Assembly (NCBI RefSeq): GCF_033958435.1
Contig: NC_134137.1
Coordinates: forward strand, 220,761,501-220,825,500
Direction of reading: 5' to 3'
Source of the DNA: Carettochelys insculpta
Lineage: Eukaryota; Chordata; Testudines; Carettochelyidae
Length of the DNA stretch: 64,000 bases
Shown here: piece after piece, positions 54,955 through 64,000 of the stretch
How the letters are laid out: each line of letters starts with the position of its first letter
Numbering within the stretch: position 1 is the first letter of the stretch
Made by a program: the position numbers and the translations under genes
The notes under the pieces: model-generated
What the model was told of the DNA's origin: nothing
The model's input: only the letters and a program-made list of their open reading frames with translations
Databases searched by the model: none

Positions 54955-57869
54955 ATCCTTTTCCTTCCCTACAATACCAAAAGGCAAAATTCTGGACCTA
55001 TTCAAGTAAATGGAAGTTTGGCCACTGACCTCTGTGGTGCCAGGGTTTCACCAAGAGTATTCAGAAACACAGATTTCTTTATTCTCAGTTTATAGGAAGA
55101 ATCACTTGTTCAGCTGTTTTGCTTGTTTATATCTATGTATTAGGGAGCGTATGAGTTTGTGCTGTGACTGTGTGCACATGTGATGAATTTGTTGAGAGAA
55201 AACTAAAATTAAAAATACAAACTTGCACTTAGTTCTGAAAGTGGTGAGGCCCACAGTCATGATTAGTGTGACTGGGGCTAACTTCCACAGTTTGGTTCAG
55301 CTCTTGTGAAAGTTCTACTTTTTGCACAGACCAGTTGAAATCAACCTGCCCCAGTGAAACACAGCTATTATGGAAAGTCCTGGTCACAGACAGAAAAAGC
55401 GAGCAAATGCCTAGCTCAAGGAGGACTTTCCAAATTAGAATAGGGCCCCTGAATTAGGGGCCTGCATTCACTGAGAAGCCAGTACAGAGAATAAAGTAGC
55501 AGGAGGTTATGGTCACAATTAGCCATAATCTTATAGCAGTCAGGGGGAAAGATGCCTTCCTTGCTGTCATAGCTATTTGGGTGTCCAGCAACATTGGTAT
55601 GTCCAAAATGATGCCACTATGGCTGTGCATTGTTGTTTTGCTCCAAGAGCACATATACTCCATGATGGGGGGAGTGTTATATAGGAGGCTGATTCCACAA
55701 AGCACTGTATTCTTCATACCAGCATCACCTCAGTATTCCTTGGGTTCATCTTTAGGAGTAACATTATTTTGCAGACCCTGTTCGTCTATATCTCGTGCCC
55801 TGTTATTGCAGAGACTTTGGTCTCAGACTAGCATTAAGTCACCTCTGAGAGAAACGATTTCTTATGGGGCTCAGAAACCCACTAACAAACATTTTTTGCC
55901 TTTGGTTTATATCACAATGGCTCATTCCCCGTTCCCTGAAGGCACATGCACTCTTGAGCTTACCACAGGCTAACAGAGGAAAAATGAACACAATCCACTT
56001 TTTATAACACTGTCAACACATCACTTCTTTTAAGACCTTATCTTTTACATCCCTTGCTCTTTGTCCATTAAACAGACAATTCTGTCCCATCAGCAAATAT
56101 AAAGTTACTATCTCTTGTCCCAATAGTTTATAGCTTATACAAAATATAATGCTTTGAACAGCAATCTTTGTGATACACACCAGTGCTGGCAAGAACAATT
56201 ATCTCTACTTTCTCTCTTTATCAATATCCATGTACTATGATCCCTTCAATTCTAGCTTAGGCAACTCTGTCATGTGGGGCACTATCAGAAGTTTTCTCAA
56301 TAATGGAAATGTGTGCTGTACAGCATATCGGGGTTCTCAATCTTTTTCTTTTGAGCCCCTTCCTGATTTTTTATAAAAACTCCACTGACAAGCTGTGCCA
56401 CAGCTTTTTTGTCTGTTGCTCCCCATGCCCTCTTCTTCAATTACCTTCAGATAGGGGCAGCGTTACAAGAAATCAAAAGGCTTGCTTTAATTGTCACTGA
56501 AGCAATAGAAGGATTCCCATGGACTTCAGTGGAAATTTGATCAAGTCCAAAATCCCTATTTTAATGTTTTGATTTCTGTATTTCTTTCATTCTCTGCTGT
56601 GGGAAAGCCCTGAGAATAAAAACACAGCCAGGTATCAGATGCTTATTTGAAATTGCTATGTGCAGCAGCAGCAAGTCTCCCACTGTAGAGGTGTTTTATT
56701 TTTTAACAACGAGAAATCAAATTTCCAAATGCGAAGTTTTATATCCTTCTAATACAATAAACAAGTTGCAATTACGATTATGCTCCATTTTCGAATTACC
56801 TTACAGTGGCGTATAAGCATCAATACAATATTTCAAACTTGACTTGACTTACATGTCAGTGGAGCCTGACCTTTTTTAAATGTGTGCTGGCTAAACACGT
56901 AATGAGATGAGAAGCAGCCAGGATATAGAATTTTGCCTGTAGCAAACCCAACCTACTTGTACTTAAAAAAAAAAAAAGATCTGGCACTGACACATGCAAT
57001 CTCAAGTTGCCCATTCAGAGTAGGATACCCTTGCTGTTATTAATAGCCACTCTTGACAGATCTTGGGACATGGCTAATACAGACAGGAAAAAAAAACCTG
57101 CTGATGAAGACCTCCTTGAAACCCCTTTGTTAAAATTCTTTCAACAAATGGAAGGGAAGGTTACCTCACCTCTCATGGAATTCTTACCCTAGCCCCCCAA
57201 TCCATACCAGAGACCTCATTCTTGGGGCACAATACTACTTCAAAACAGCAGCACTGTTGCCTTTGAAATCAGTAAGATTGTATTAAAAGCAAAGATACTT
57301 TTCTTCTCCCTTTAAATTTCCCAGGGGGAGACCTCCCTAGACTTTCATAAGAGGTCTCCACTCACACTTCTCATTCTCAATTCACGTAAAGCAAGGCTCA
57401 TGTTATGCTATCAATATACACTTGCTGTATATTTCAGGAATAAAAACATAAGTTTGTCATGTGCTGTTGCCTCCTTCATGGCTATGGTTATTAAACAGTA
57501 TTTGTGTAAGCAGAATAATAAAGGAATAAATTCCTCAACTTTTCAACACTTCTCTACAGGATCCTCTATCCGATCGGCATTTTTTTTAAATTGGCAGATG
57601 TTAGCAAACATTGATTTCACTGCACTTATACAAACCAACAAAATATTTCCATCAGTAATAAACCTTGTTTTCAGACAGGATTTTTTATTCAAGTTTTCAA
57701 GACACATGAGCCTCACTGTGCCTATGATTGACACTTTTGAATTAGGCTGTTATAAATGGACTAGCAAATGAATGTGAAACCAGATATGACTTGTTGATTT
57801 AACGATATGCATTTTGTATATTTTGACATGTGATGTTGACAATTTGTATTTGAATGGGTTATATAAGCT
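54955..57869. other. 5' side intron or flank with one unassigned open region
   Basis: Two overlapping open frames lie at 55509-55973 (plus, 154 codons) and 55454-55717 (minus, 87 codons). I see no domain, and codon use gives no clear preference. The rest, including 56200-57780, is AT-rich and unrecognised. No gene is called. Confidence 0.4.
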
Positions 57870-57872
57870 TTA

Positions 57873-58127
57873 GACTATGCCAACACTACAAAAAACAACT
57901 TTGAAGCTGCTTACTTCAAAGCTGAGCATCTACACACGCTCTACTTCAAAGTTAAACTTTGAAGTAGGGCACTACTTCACTTCATTCCTGGAAATGCAGT
58001 AAAGACTTCAAAGTTAACTTGGAAATAAGGGGGAAAAAAAATGTGTGTTGACTCTCTGATGGCTACTTTGATGTAGTGCCTAACTTCGAAGTTAACTTCA
58101 AAGTTAGTTCCTAGGGTAGACACACCC
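57873..58127. mobile_element. Harbinger-like MITE flanked by TTA, 255 bp
   Basis: TTA occurs at 57870-57872 and 58128-58130. GACTATGCCAACACTAC and GGTAGACACACCC are decayed inverse ends. The interior has ACTTCAAAGTTAAC-type palindromes. Confidence 0.75.
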
Positions 58128-58130
58128 TTA

Positions 58131-58527
58131 GGGTGTGTCTACACTAGCTTCATGCTTTGAAGGGAGCATGGTAAGTAGGGTGTCCGGAGATTATTAATGA
58201 AGTGCTGCGCTGCATATGCAGCACTTCGTTAAGTTAATTCTCCCCTGCAGCAACTTCGAAGTGTTAAACTTCTAAGTGCTGGCTTGCGTGGAGCTGCAGC
58301 TAACCCACCAGTCCTTTGAAGTGTAAAGTAAAGGGACTTCGACGTGCCAGTGGATTAGCCATGGCTACGCACAAGCCGGCACTTAAAATTTTAACACTTT
58401 GTAGTTGCCGTGGGGGAGAATTAGCTTAACGAAGTGCTGCATATGCACTGGAGCACTTCATTAATAATCTCCCAACACCCTACTTACCATGCTCCTTTCG
58501 AAGCAGGGAGCTAGTGTAGACACAGCC
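58131..58527. mobile_element. Foldback Harbinger-like MITE flanked by TTA, 397 bp
   Basis: TTA lies at 58128-58130 and 58528-58530. Ends GGGTGTGTCTACACTAGCT and AGCTAGTGTAGACACAGCC are inverse, and further inverse pairs continue inward (GAAGTGCTGCGCTGCATATG against TGCTGCATATGCACTGGAGC). TTA duplication is typical of PIF/Harbinger. It is full length and is the best reference for the partial copy at 32625. Confidence 0.88.
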
Positions 58528-58530
58528 TTA

Positions 58531-59692
58531 GTGTTTTAAACCTCAGCATCTACTGTCACGAAATCATTGTCTGACCAGCCCTCCACCCCATAATTTCCAG
58601 CAACCATGAAAACTTATATCAATAAAAATAGAAAAAATACTTAGAAGTAAAAATATTATGCTACATCCAAATTATAAAAATAAAAATGCTGCCAAGCTTA
58701 TTTACAACAGATCAAACCACAGAACATAACCACTTCAAAATAAAATAATAATACAAATGTATTGATGGTTTGAACAGAGGCACTTTAGGCTGAACATAGT
58801 ATACTGCTCTCCAGACAGAAGGCTGACATGAAGGACCTTCCTTGGAAGCATTATTACTCAGTATCAGACCAAGGATCTTTCAGCAGATGCATTTTCAGCT
58901 TCTAAAATGTTACTAAGTCTTCTTAGTAGACAGACAAGGTGCGAGAGGTCACAGCTTTTATTCTCATTCTTTTCAGCCTTCCCAGACTACTGTCACTTTA
59001 CAGGAGTGTGATTTGTCTAGTGCATCCCCTAAGTTTCACCTCACCTAAAAACTATTTGCTTATAAAATCTGACATAAAAATACAGAAGGCTCACAGTGCA
59101 CTATTACTGAAAAATTGCTGACTTTCAATTTTACCATATAATTATGAAACAAACCTATTGGAATATAAATATTGTACTTACATTTCATTCTATAGCACAT
59201 AAGACAGCACAAACAAGCCATTCTCCGTAAGAAATGTGAGTTTATACTGACTTCGCTAGTGGGTTTGTTTTTTTTTTAAATATGTAACAAATACGTAGAC
59301 AAGTTGATACATCCCCTGGAAAACTGCTGCATACTCCTACCAAGGCACACATACTGCTTGTTGAGAACCAGCATTTTACTGGGACAACTTCTGTTGGTGA
59401 GACAGATGCATTTTCAAGCTTAAAAGAGTTCTAAAGAACCTCAAAAACTCATCTCCCTCATCAACAGAAGTTAGTCCAATAAAGGACAATACCTCACCCA
59501 TTTTTTCTTTCAATATCCTGTAACACACACAGTTACAACATCACTGCATATAAGTCTTCCTACAAACTATAAGAGCCATTCTTCACATCCAATAGGGAAA
59601 TCACAGCATTAATTCCCTAAAAATGCCCTTCCAATTTTCTGGAGTGTGTGCTTTAATTTTTGAGCTCCAGTTTCTCCTGTTAACTTCCCCAG
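58531..59692. other. 5' side stretch without a gene
   Basis: AT-rich and unrecognised. No NME7 exon and no coding region of a neighbouring gene is seen. Confidence 0.4.
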
Positions 59693-61110
59693 ACTCTGGA
59701 ACAGCCATACTGGTCAGACCAAAGGTTCATTTAGGACTGTATCCTGTCTTTTGACAGTGGCCAGTGCCAGGTGCCCCAGAGGCAATGAACAGAACAGGTA
59801 ATCATCATGTCACCCATTCCCTCTCACTCATTACCAAACATGCTTTTAGCTTCCATTCTGCATACACCACACGATCCATCGTTTACAGTCAAGCCCCGAG
59901 ATACAATCACATTTGCTCTGATCCTACTGACAGAGACTGAAAACTACAAGATCTCTACCAAACATTCATAAACCTGAATTACCCCCCGGGAGAAGTGAAA
60001 AAACAATCAACAGGGCCAGACGAACACCCAGAAAACAACTACTCCAAGATAGGCCCAAAAAAACCAATAACAGAACACCACTCATTATTACCTAAAGCCC
60101 CCAACTCAAACCATTGCAATGCATCATTGAAGACATGCAACCTGTCCTAAATCATGACACCACACACCAGAAGGCCCTAGGTGATAGGCCTGATCTCTCC
60201 TATAGACAACTTCCCAACCTGATGAGGATTCTCGCTAGCAACCACAGGCTATACCACACAACTACTAATCCTGGAACTTTTCCTTGCAACCAGCCCCATT
60301 GCCAACTTTGTCCACATACCTATTCTGGAGATACCATCACTGGACCTAACCACATTAATTACAGAATTATGGACACACTCTCCAGTTCCTCAACTAATGT
60401 CATATGTGCCATCATGTACCAACAATGTCCACATACTATGTATATACAACAGACTGTAAACACTCTTCACCAAAGAATGAATGGACATAGAGCAGACATG
60501 AAAAATCTCCAAATACACAAACCTGTCAGACAGCATTTTAACAGAGTGGGCCATTCTGTTAAAAACTTGCGAGTCTGTGTTCTGGAGAAAAAAGACTAAC
60601 AACTGTCCTCAGAGAGAATGTTTGGAACTAACATTCATATTCAAATTCAACACATCAACATGTGGTTTGAACAGGGACAGCAATTACCTAACCCATTGCA
60701 AGGACTCTCTTACATATGTTGATGTTTTATCTAGCACTTACTTCCCCAGCACTCACCCACCTCTCTTCCTCTTCTATCTGATTTGCCAACGATCATAACA
60801 ATTCTTCTGATTTGTCAACCCTCATAACAATTTTTGGTCCTCTGTGCTTTACATATTGAGTCTGTTCTGGCAGGGCTGTAGATCTGAAGAAGTAGGTCTG
60901 TCCCATGAAAGCTCATCACCCAATACATTATTTTGTTAGTCTTTAAAGTGCTACATGACTGCTCTTTTGTTTTTACAAACAAGAATATAGGGACACCAGT
61001 GCCCATCCTGGCTAATAGCCACTGATGGACCTATCCTCCATGAATTTACCCAGCTTTTTTTCTTAGCTTTTTTAAAGTACTGTTATAGTCTCAACCTTCA
61101 GAACATCCAT
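59693..61110 (-). mobile_element. CR1 LINE 3' fragment, antisense, split by a Penelope element
   Basis: 59700-59840 shows CATACTGGTCAGACCAAAGG, GTGCCAGGTGCCCCAGAGG and AATGAACAGAACAGGTAATC. At 60982-61110 it resumes with AGGGACACCAGTGCCCATCC, GGCTAATAGCCACTGATGG and CTATCCTCCATGAATTTACC. This is the same CR1 3' region as 22240-22885. Confidence 0.9.
59841..60973 (+). mobile_element. Penelope-like retroelement fragment with GIY-YIG endonuclease
   Basis: The fragment starts in the reverse transcriptase C-terminus (NHICSDPTDRD-type reading near 59905, then LNYPPGEVKK). The open frame 60114-60599 (161 codons) reads a Cys/His-rich CNQPHCQLCPHTY followed by VICAIMYQQCPHTMYIQQT and RMNGHRADMKN, then PVRQHFNRVGHSVKNLRV. 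This is the GIY-YIG layout of Penelope-like elements. GIY reads ICA and YIG reads YIQ, so the nuclease is probably dead. The 3' tail at 60880-60965 matches the foldback repeats elsewhere. Flanks TACCAAACA and TACAAACA suggest a target duplication in CR1. Confidence 0.9.
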
Positions 61111-61114
61111 CCAA

Positions 61115-61980
61115 AATCAATATTAATCATTGATATGGCACCACTTAAGGACACATCTATGAGTCAACTATCAATTCAGATCAGGCACTTCTTATGAAGG
61201 TGTTTCTGCACCAGAAAGAGAAGATTGCTAACAGGCCACTGACAGCCTCCTGAAAGATCCTCACTCCAAGGGAGAGAGAAAACTACCTTCCCCATAAACA
61301 ACAGCATTCTTGCATATTCTTCCCAAGTACAAGCCGAGAATAAAGCTAATCTTTCCCCAGACAGATCATGATCATCCTTCCAGCAAAGACCACAAGTAAC
61401 AGCTTTCCTGGACTCCTGGAAAGGGAGATGTTACTAGCCTTTCTCCATGGCTCTCCTCCGGCAGGGTGTCATCCACCATGTCTTTTAGTAATGCCTCTGC
61501 CTGTTGAGAAGATAAGTCACACAGTCCCAGCCACAGTAAGCACAACAGTCTTTCCCCCTCTTCCAGCTGAGTGAAGTGAATGAAAAAGGAGACATGCAGT
61601 AAGTCAGAGGGAAAGCAAAGAAATAGAACCCAGGAGCTCTAATTCTCTAATCCCCGGCCCTCACTGCTAGACCATATTGATCTCTACATGCATACAAAAG
61701 AAATAAGAATCAATTATTTACAGCCCTAATTCTTGGTTCCAAACCTGAAGTCAAATCTCAGCTTCTAACATTCTGATAATTTTTAGGGCAATTTTTAGCT
61801 CATGATAAACATCATCTCTCTGCTTGGGGTACTGCAAGACCAATATTGCCTGCGGTATTTTGTTGTGTGGGAGAGGATTTAGAACATGGGATTCAAATAT
61901 AAGATTTTAATTGCCTATTAAAGGTGGCCAGATTTAACCATAGGTATAGGAGCCTTACTCCTCTGTTTAGGTCTGCTGAC
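61115..61980. other. Stretch without a gene, MIR-like relic
   Basis: A MIR-like segment lies near 61600-61675 (AATAGAACCCAGGAGCTCT, CCCTCACTGCTAGACCAT). Nothing else is recognised. Confidence 0.45.
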
Positions 61981-62300
61981 TGCGGTGGGGTGGGGGGGCA
62001 TGTCTCATAAGTGGCAGTTGCCCCTGGGCCTGGCATTTCAAAGGGTCCCAGACCTCTGGTCATTGCTACTGCTACTTTGACAGCCACGGCGGCTGGAGCT
62101 CCAGGCCCCTCTGAAACAAAGCGGCAGAATTACTATGGTTATGCATGGCTCTTAGGCCAGCATCACAGTCTGGACAGCGCTGAGGGTTGACTTTCCTTGG
62201 CCCTGTCCCTTCTAGTACAGACCCCGCTCCTTCCAGTGTGTGGAGCCAGGCCCCTATACGCACTTGGCCTGGGGCCCACAGCAGCTGTCAGCATCACTGC
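61981..62300. repeat. GC-rich repeat, inverse relative of 11352-11645
   Basis: It shares GGCTGGAGCTCCAGGCCCC and GCAGTTGCCCCTGGGCC words with the earlier block. Borders are unclear. It is probably a decayed hAT-like element. Confidence 0.45.
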
Positions 62301-62559
62301 CTCTGTTAACCAAAAATTGACAAAATAGGACACGAATTTCCCTTGAACTCAGCCTGCCTTCCCCCTGCACTTCTTACAACTCTCACTGCTTCCTCCAGAC
62401 ACAGCTGCAAAAGTTTCTCATCTGTTCTCCTTCTCTAATCTCCCACATGCATGAATAATTCCATCCCATCTTCTGATATCTCTGGCACCACACTCATTCC
62501 CTCCCTCACTCTTCTGGCTCCTTCCCTTCATAACAAAAGTACGCTTTAACTGCTCACCT

Positions 62560-63785
62560 TAAAAATATTCACCCCACTTGCTTCTCTAACTACCATCCCA
62601 TCTCCCTGCTCCTTTTCAGCTGTAAGTTCCTCTCCTCCAGTCCCTTCCTAGATCATCTCTAATCAAACCACCTACCCATAGCGCTCACCTAAACCACTTG
62701 CACCAAAAGTTTCTGATGTCCCCCTCAAAGCTAAACCTCACATCCAGTACTTCATCTTCACCCTACTTAACTTGTCATTTGCTTTTGACACAGTAGGCCA
62801 TTGGTTCCCAAATGTGGGTGGGGGAAGGAAGGGACATGAAGAAATTCCAAGGGGGGCACGAGGCTGTGAAATTCACACAGGGTTTATTTCTGTCGCACTG
62901 CTTTTTGGCACCTTTTCTCATGATGCCGCCTTTTTGAAAGGCAGCTGGGCTACAGTCCCCATTTGCTACCACATGCAGCAGCAAACAGAGCGGTGGGGTG
63001 AAGGGGGCAAAATGCGACTCAGTAGAGCTGCACACATGGCACGCCCCCTCTCCCCTGGCTCTGTGCATTTGCAGCTCTAGCTGGGGGCTGCCCGGTCCTC
63101 CAGTCCCGGTGTTGCTCCTGAGGCTCCTGCTGCCCGGCCCAGCATTGCACTTGCGCAGCTCCAGCAGCCCAGCCCAGCTAAAGTTGGAGAGGCCATACGG
63201 TGGCACATAAGTAACTTGCTGGTATTCACTTGGGGTGAGGGGCAGCCACTTGGAGGCACTGGGGGTACCTGACTGTGGGGAGAGAAGGGGGCCTCACATT
63301 TGTATTAAATTTTTGTGCCAAGAAAAACTATTTGTGCTTATTTTTAATTTTAAATGAAAAAATTTATACCAAGTTTTGTGTTTATTTTAAAATTACAAAT
63401 TGAATTTTTTGTTAAAAGGGTGGGGGTGGATGACAGTAAAGAAGAGGTGGGAGCATGAGGTTATCTTGAGAATTAAAATGGGGGCGTTATGCCTAAAAGT
63501 TTGATAACTGCTGCAGCAGACCATGTTCTTTTTGAAATGCTGTCCCCCTCCTGGCTTCTGTGACTCTGTCCTTCCCTGGTTCTCCTACCTCTCTAACTGT
63601 TCCCTCCTCATGTGCTTTGACAGTTCCTCCTCTACTTTCTAGCTTTATCTGGGAGTTCCACAGGACGCAATCCTTGATCCCCTTCTTTTCTCACTTTACA
63701 CCATGTTTCTGGATTTACGAATCGGTCAATGTCTTCTTTAGATGTGTCTTTCTGGATCCAAACTAAACTCTCAGCCAGTCTCTGA
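62560..63785 (+). mobile_element. L2-like LINE reverse transcriptase fragment, split by a hAT
   Basis: At 62580-62620 one frame reads SNYHPISLL. At 62770-62798 another reads LSFAFDTV, the RT palm motif. After the hAT it resumes at 63514; near 63655-63715 the frame reads GVPQDAILDPLLFSLYT, the hallmark L2/CR1-clade RT motif. Stops and shifts are abundant. The motif order and wording favour L2 over CR1. Confidence 0.75.
62799..63513. mobile_element. hAT-like element inside L2, 715 bp
   Basis: Left end CATTGGTTCCCAAATG and right end AAGTTTGATAACTGCTG are decayed inverses. Flanks CAGTAGGC and CAGCAGAC agree at 6 of 8. Internal frames, including 143 codons on minus, reflect GC-rich filler. Confidence 0.8.
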
Positions 63786-63829
63786 ATCTTATGATGTCTG
63801 CCCATTACTGCACACTTAACTCAGCTATA

Positions 63830-64000
63830 AGGACAAATTACAAAGGATGAATATAGGCAAACAACACAAGAATGCAGGAGCAAGATTAGAAAGGCTAAGT
63901 CACAAAATGAGCTCAAACTAGCTACAGGCATAAAGGGAAACAAGAAGGCTTTTTATCAATACATTAGAAACAAGAGGAAGACCAGGGACAGGGTAGGGCC
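63830..64000 (+). mobile_element. CR1 LINE ORF2 fragment, cut by the window end
   Basis: TATAGGCAAACAACACAAG, AAGATTAGAAAGGCTAAG, GAGCTCAAACTAGCTACAGG and AGGGAAACAAGAAGGC are in the order of CR1 ORF2 between the endonuclease and RT. It continues past 64000. Confidence 0.85.

Noticed and set aside
62775..63206. 143-codon minus frame
   Set aside because: It runs through the hAT filler sequence at 62799-63513.
49874..64000. NME7 promoter, first exon, or the head-to-head neighbour BLZF1 expected by mammalian synteny
   Set aside because: No CpG-rich promoter-like block or matching coding exon was seen. GC-rich patches here are inside MITEs and hAT elements.

Overview
The window looks like vertebrate nuclear DNA, most probably from a turtle or a close archosauromorph relative. 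It holds one recognisable protein-coding gene, spread over large introns, in a dense field of interspersed repeats. The repeat mix (CR1 LINEs in several ages, Penelope-like elements with a GIY-YIG domain, a DIRS tyrosine-recombinase retrotransposon, L2-like and MIR-like relics, many hAT, Tigger-like and Harbinger-like MITEs) is what I know from turtle genomes. No bacterial or viral gene organisation is visible. Species assignment is inference.

Gene: six consecutive minus-strand exons of NME7 (nucleoside diphosphate kinase 7, a DM10 domain plus two NDK domains) lie at 49766-49873, 46319-46485, 42053-42163, 33802-33852, 27023-27230 and 22002-22107. Every exon has AG/GT splice borders, the phases agree (0/0, 0/2, 2/2, 2/2, 2/0, 0/1), and the 751 nt join into 250 uninterrupted codons. 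They cover the DM10 domain, the whole first NDK domain and the first residues of the second. The initiator exon and the exons for most of the second NDK domain were not found, so they lie outside the window or escaped me. The whole window is therefore probably NME7 intron plus possible 5' flank.

Layout: 1-22001 is the 3'-side intron, with a Penelope-tail palindrome at the very start, hAT elements, two long CR1 copies with nested insertions, a foldback MITE and a Tigger-like MITE. 22108-27022 has an antisense CR1 and MITE pieces. 27231-33801 has a long Harbinger-like MITE and a degraded DIRS element with its inverted and internal complementary repeats. 33853-42052 has hAT elements in series, a second foldback Penelope tail and a CR1 split by a hAT. 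42164-49765 has Tigger-like MITEs. 49874-64000 has Tigger, hAT and Harbinger MITEs, a Penelope GIY-YIG fragment inserted in a CR1, and an L2-like LINE split by a hAT.

Nearly all other open frames are chance or decayed transposon frames. I see no tRNA, rRNA, CRISPR or operon. I do not see convincing evidence for a new biological system; the most unusual signals are three foldback structures built from Penelope 3' ends.
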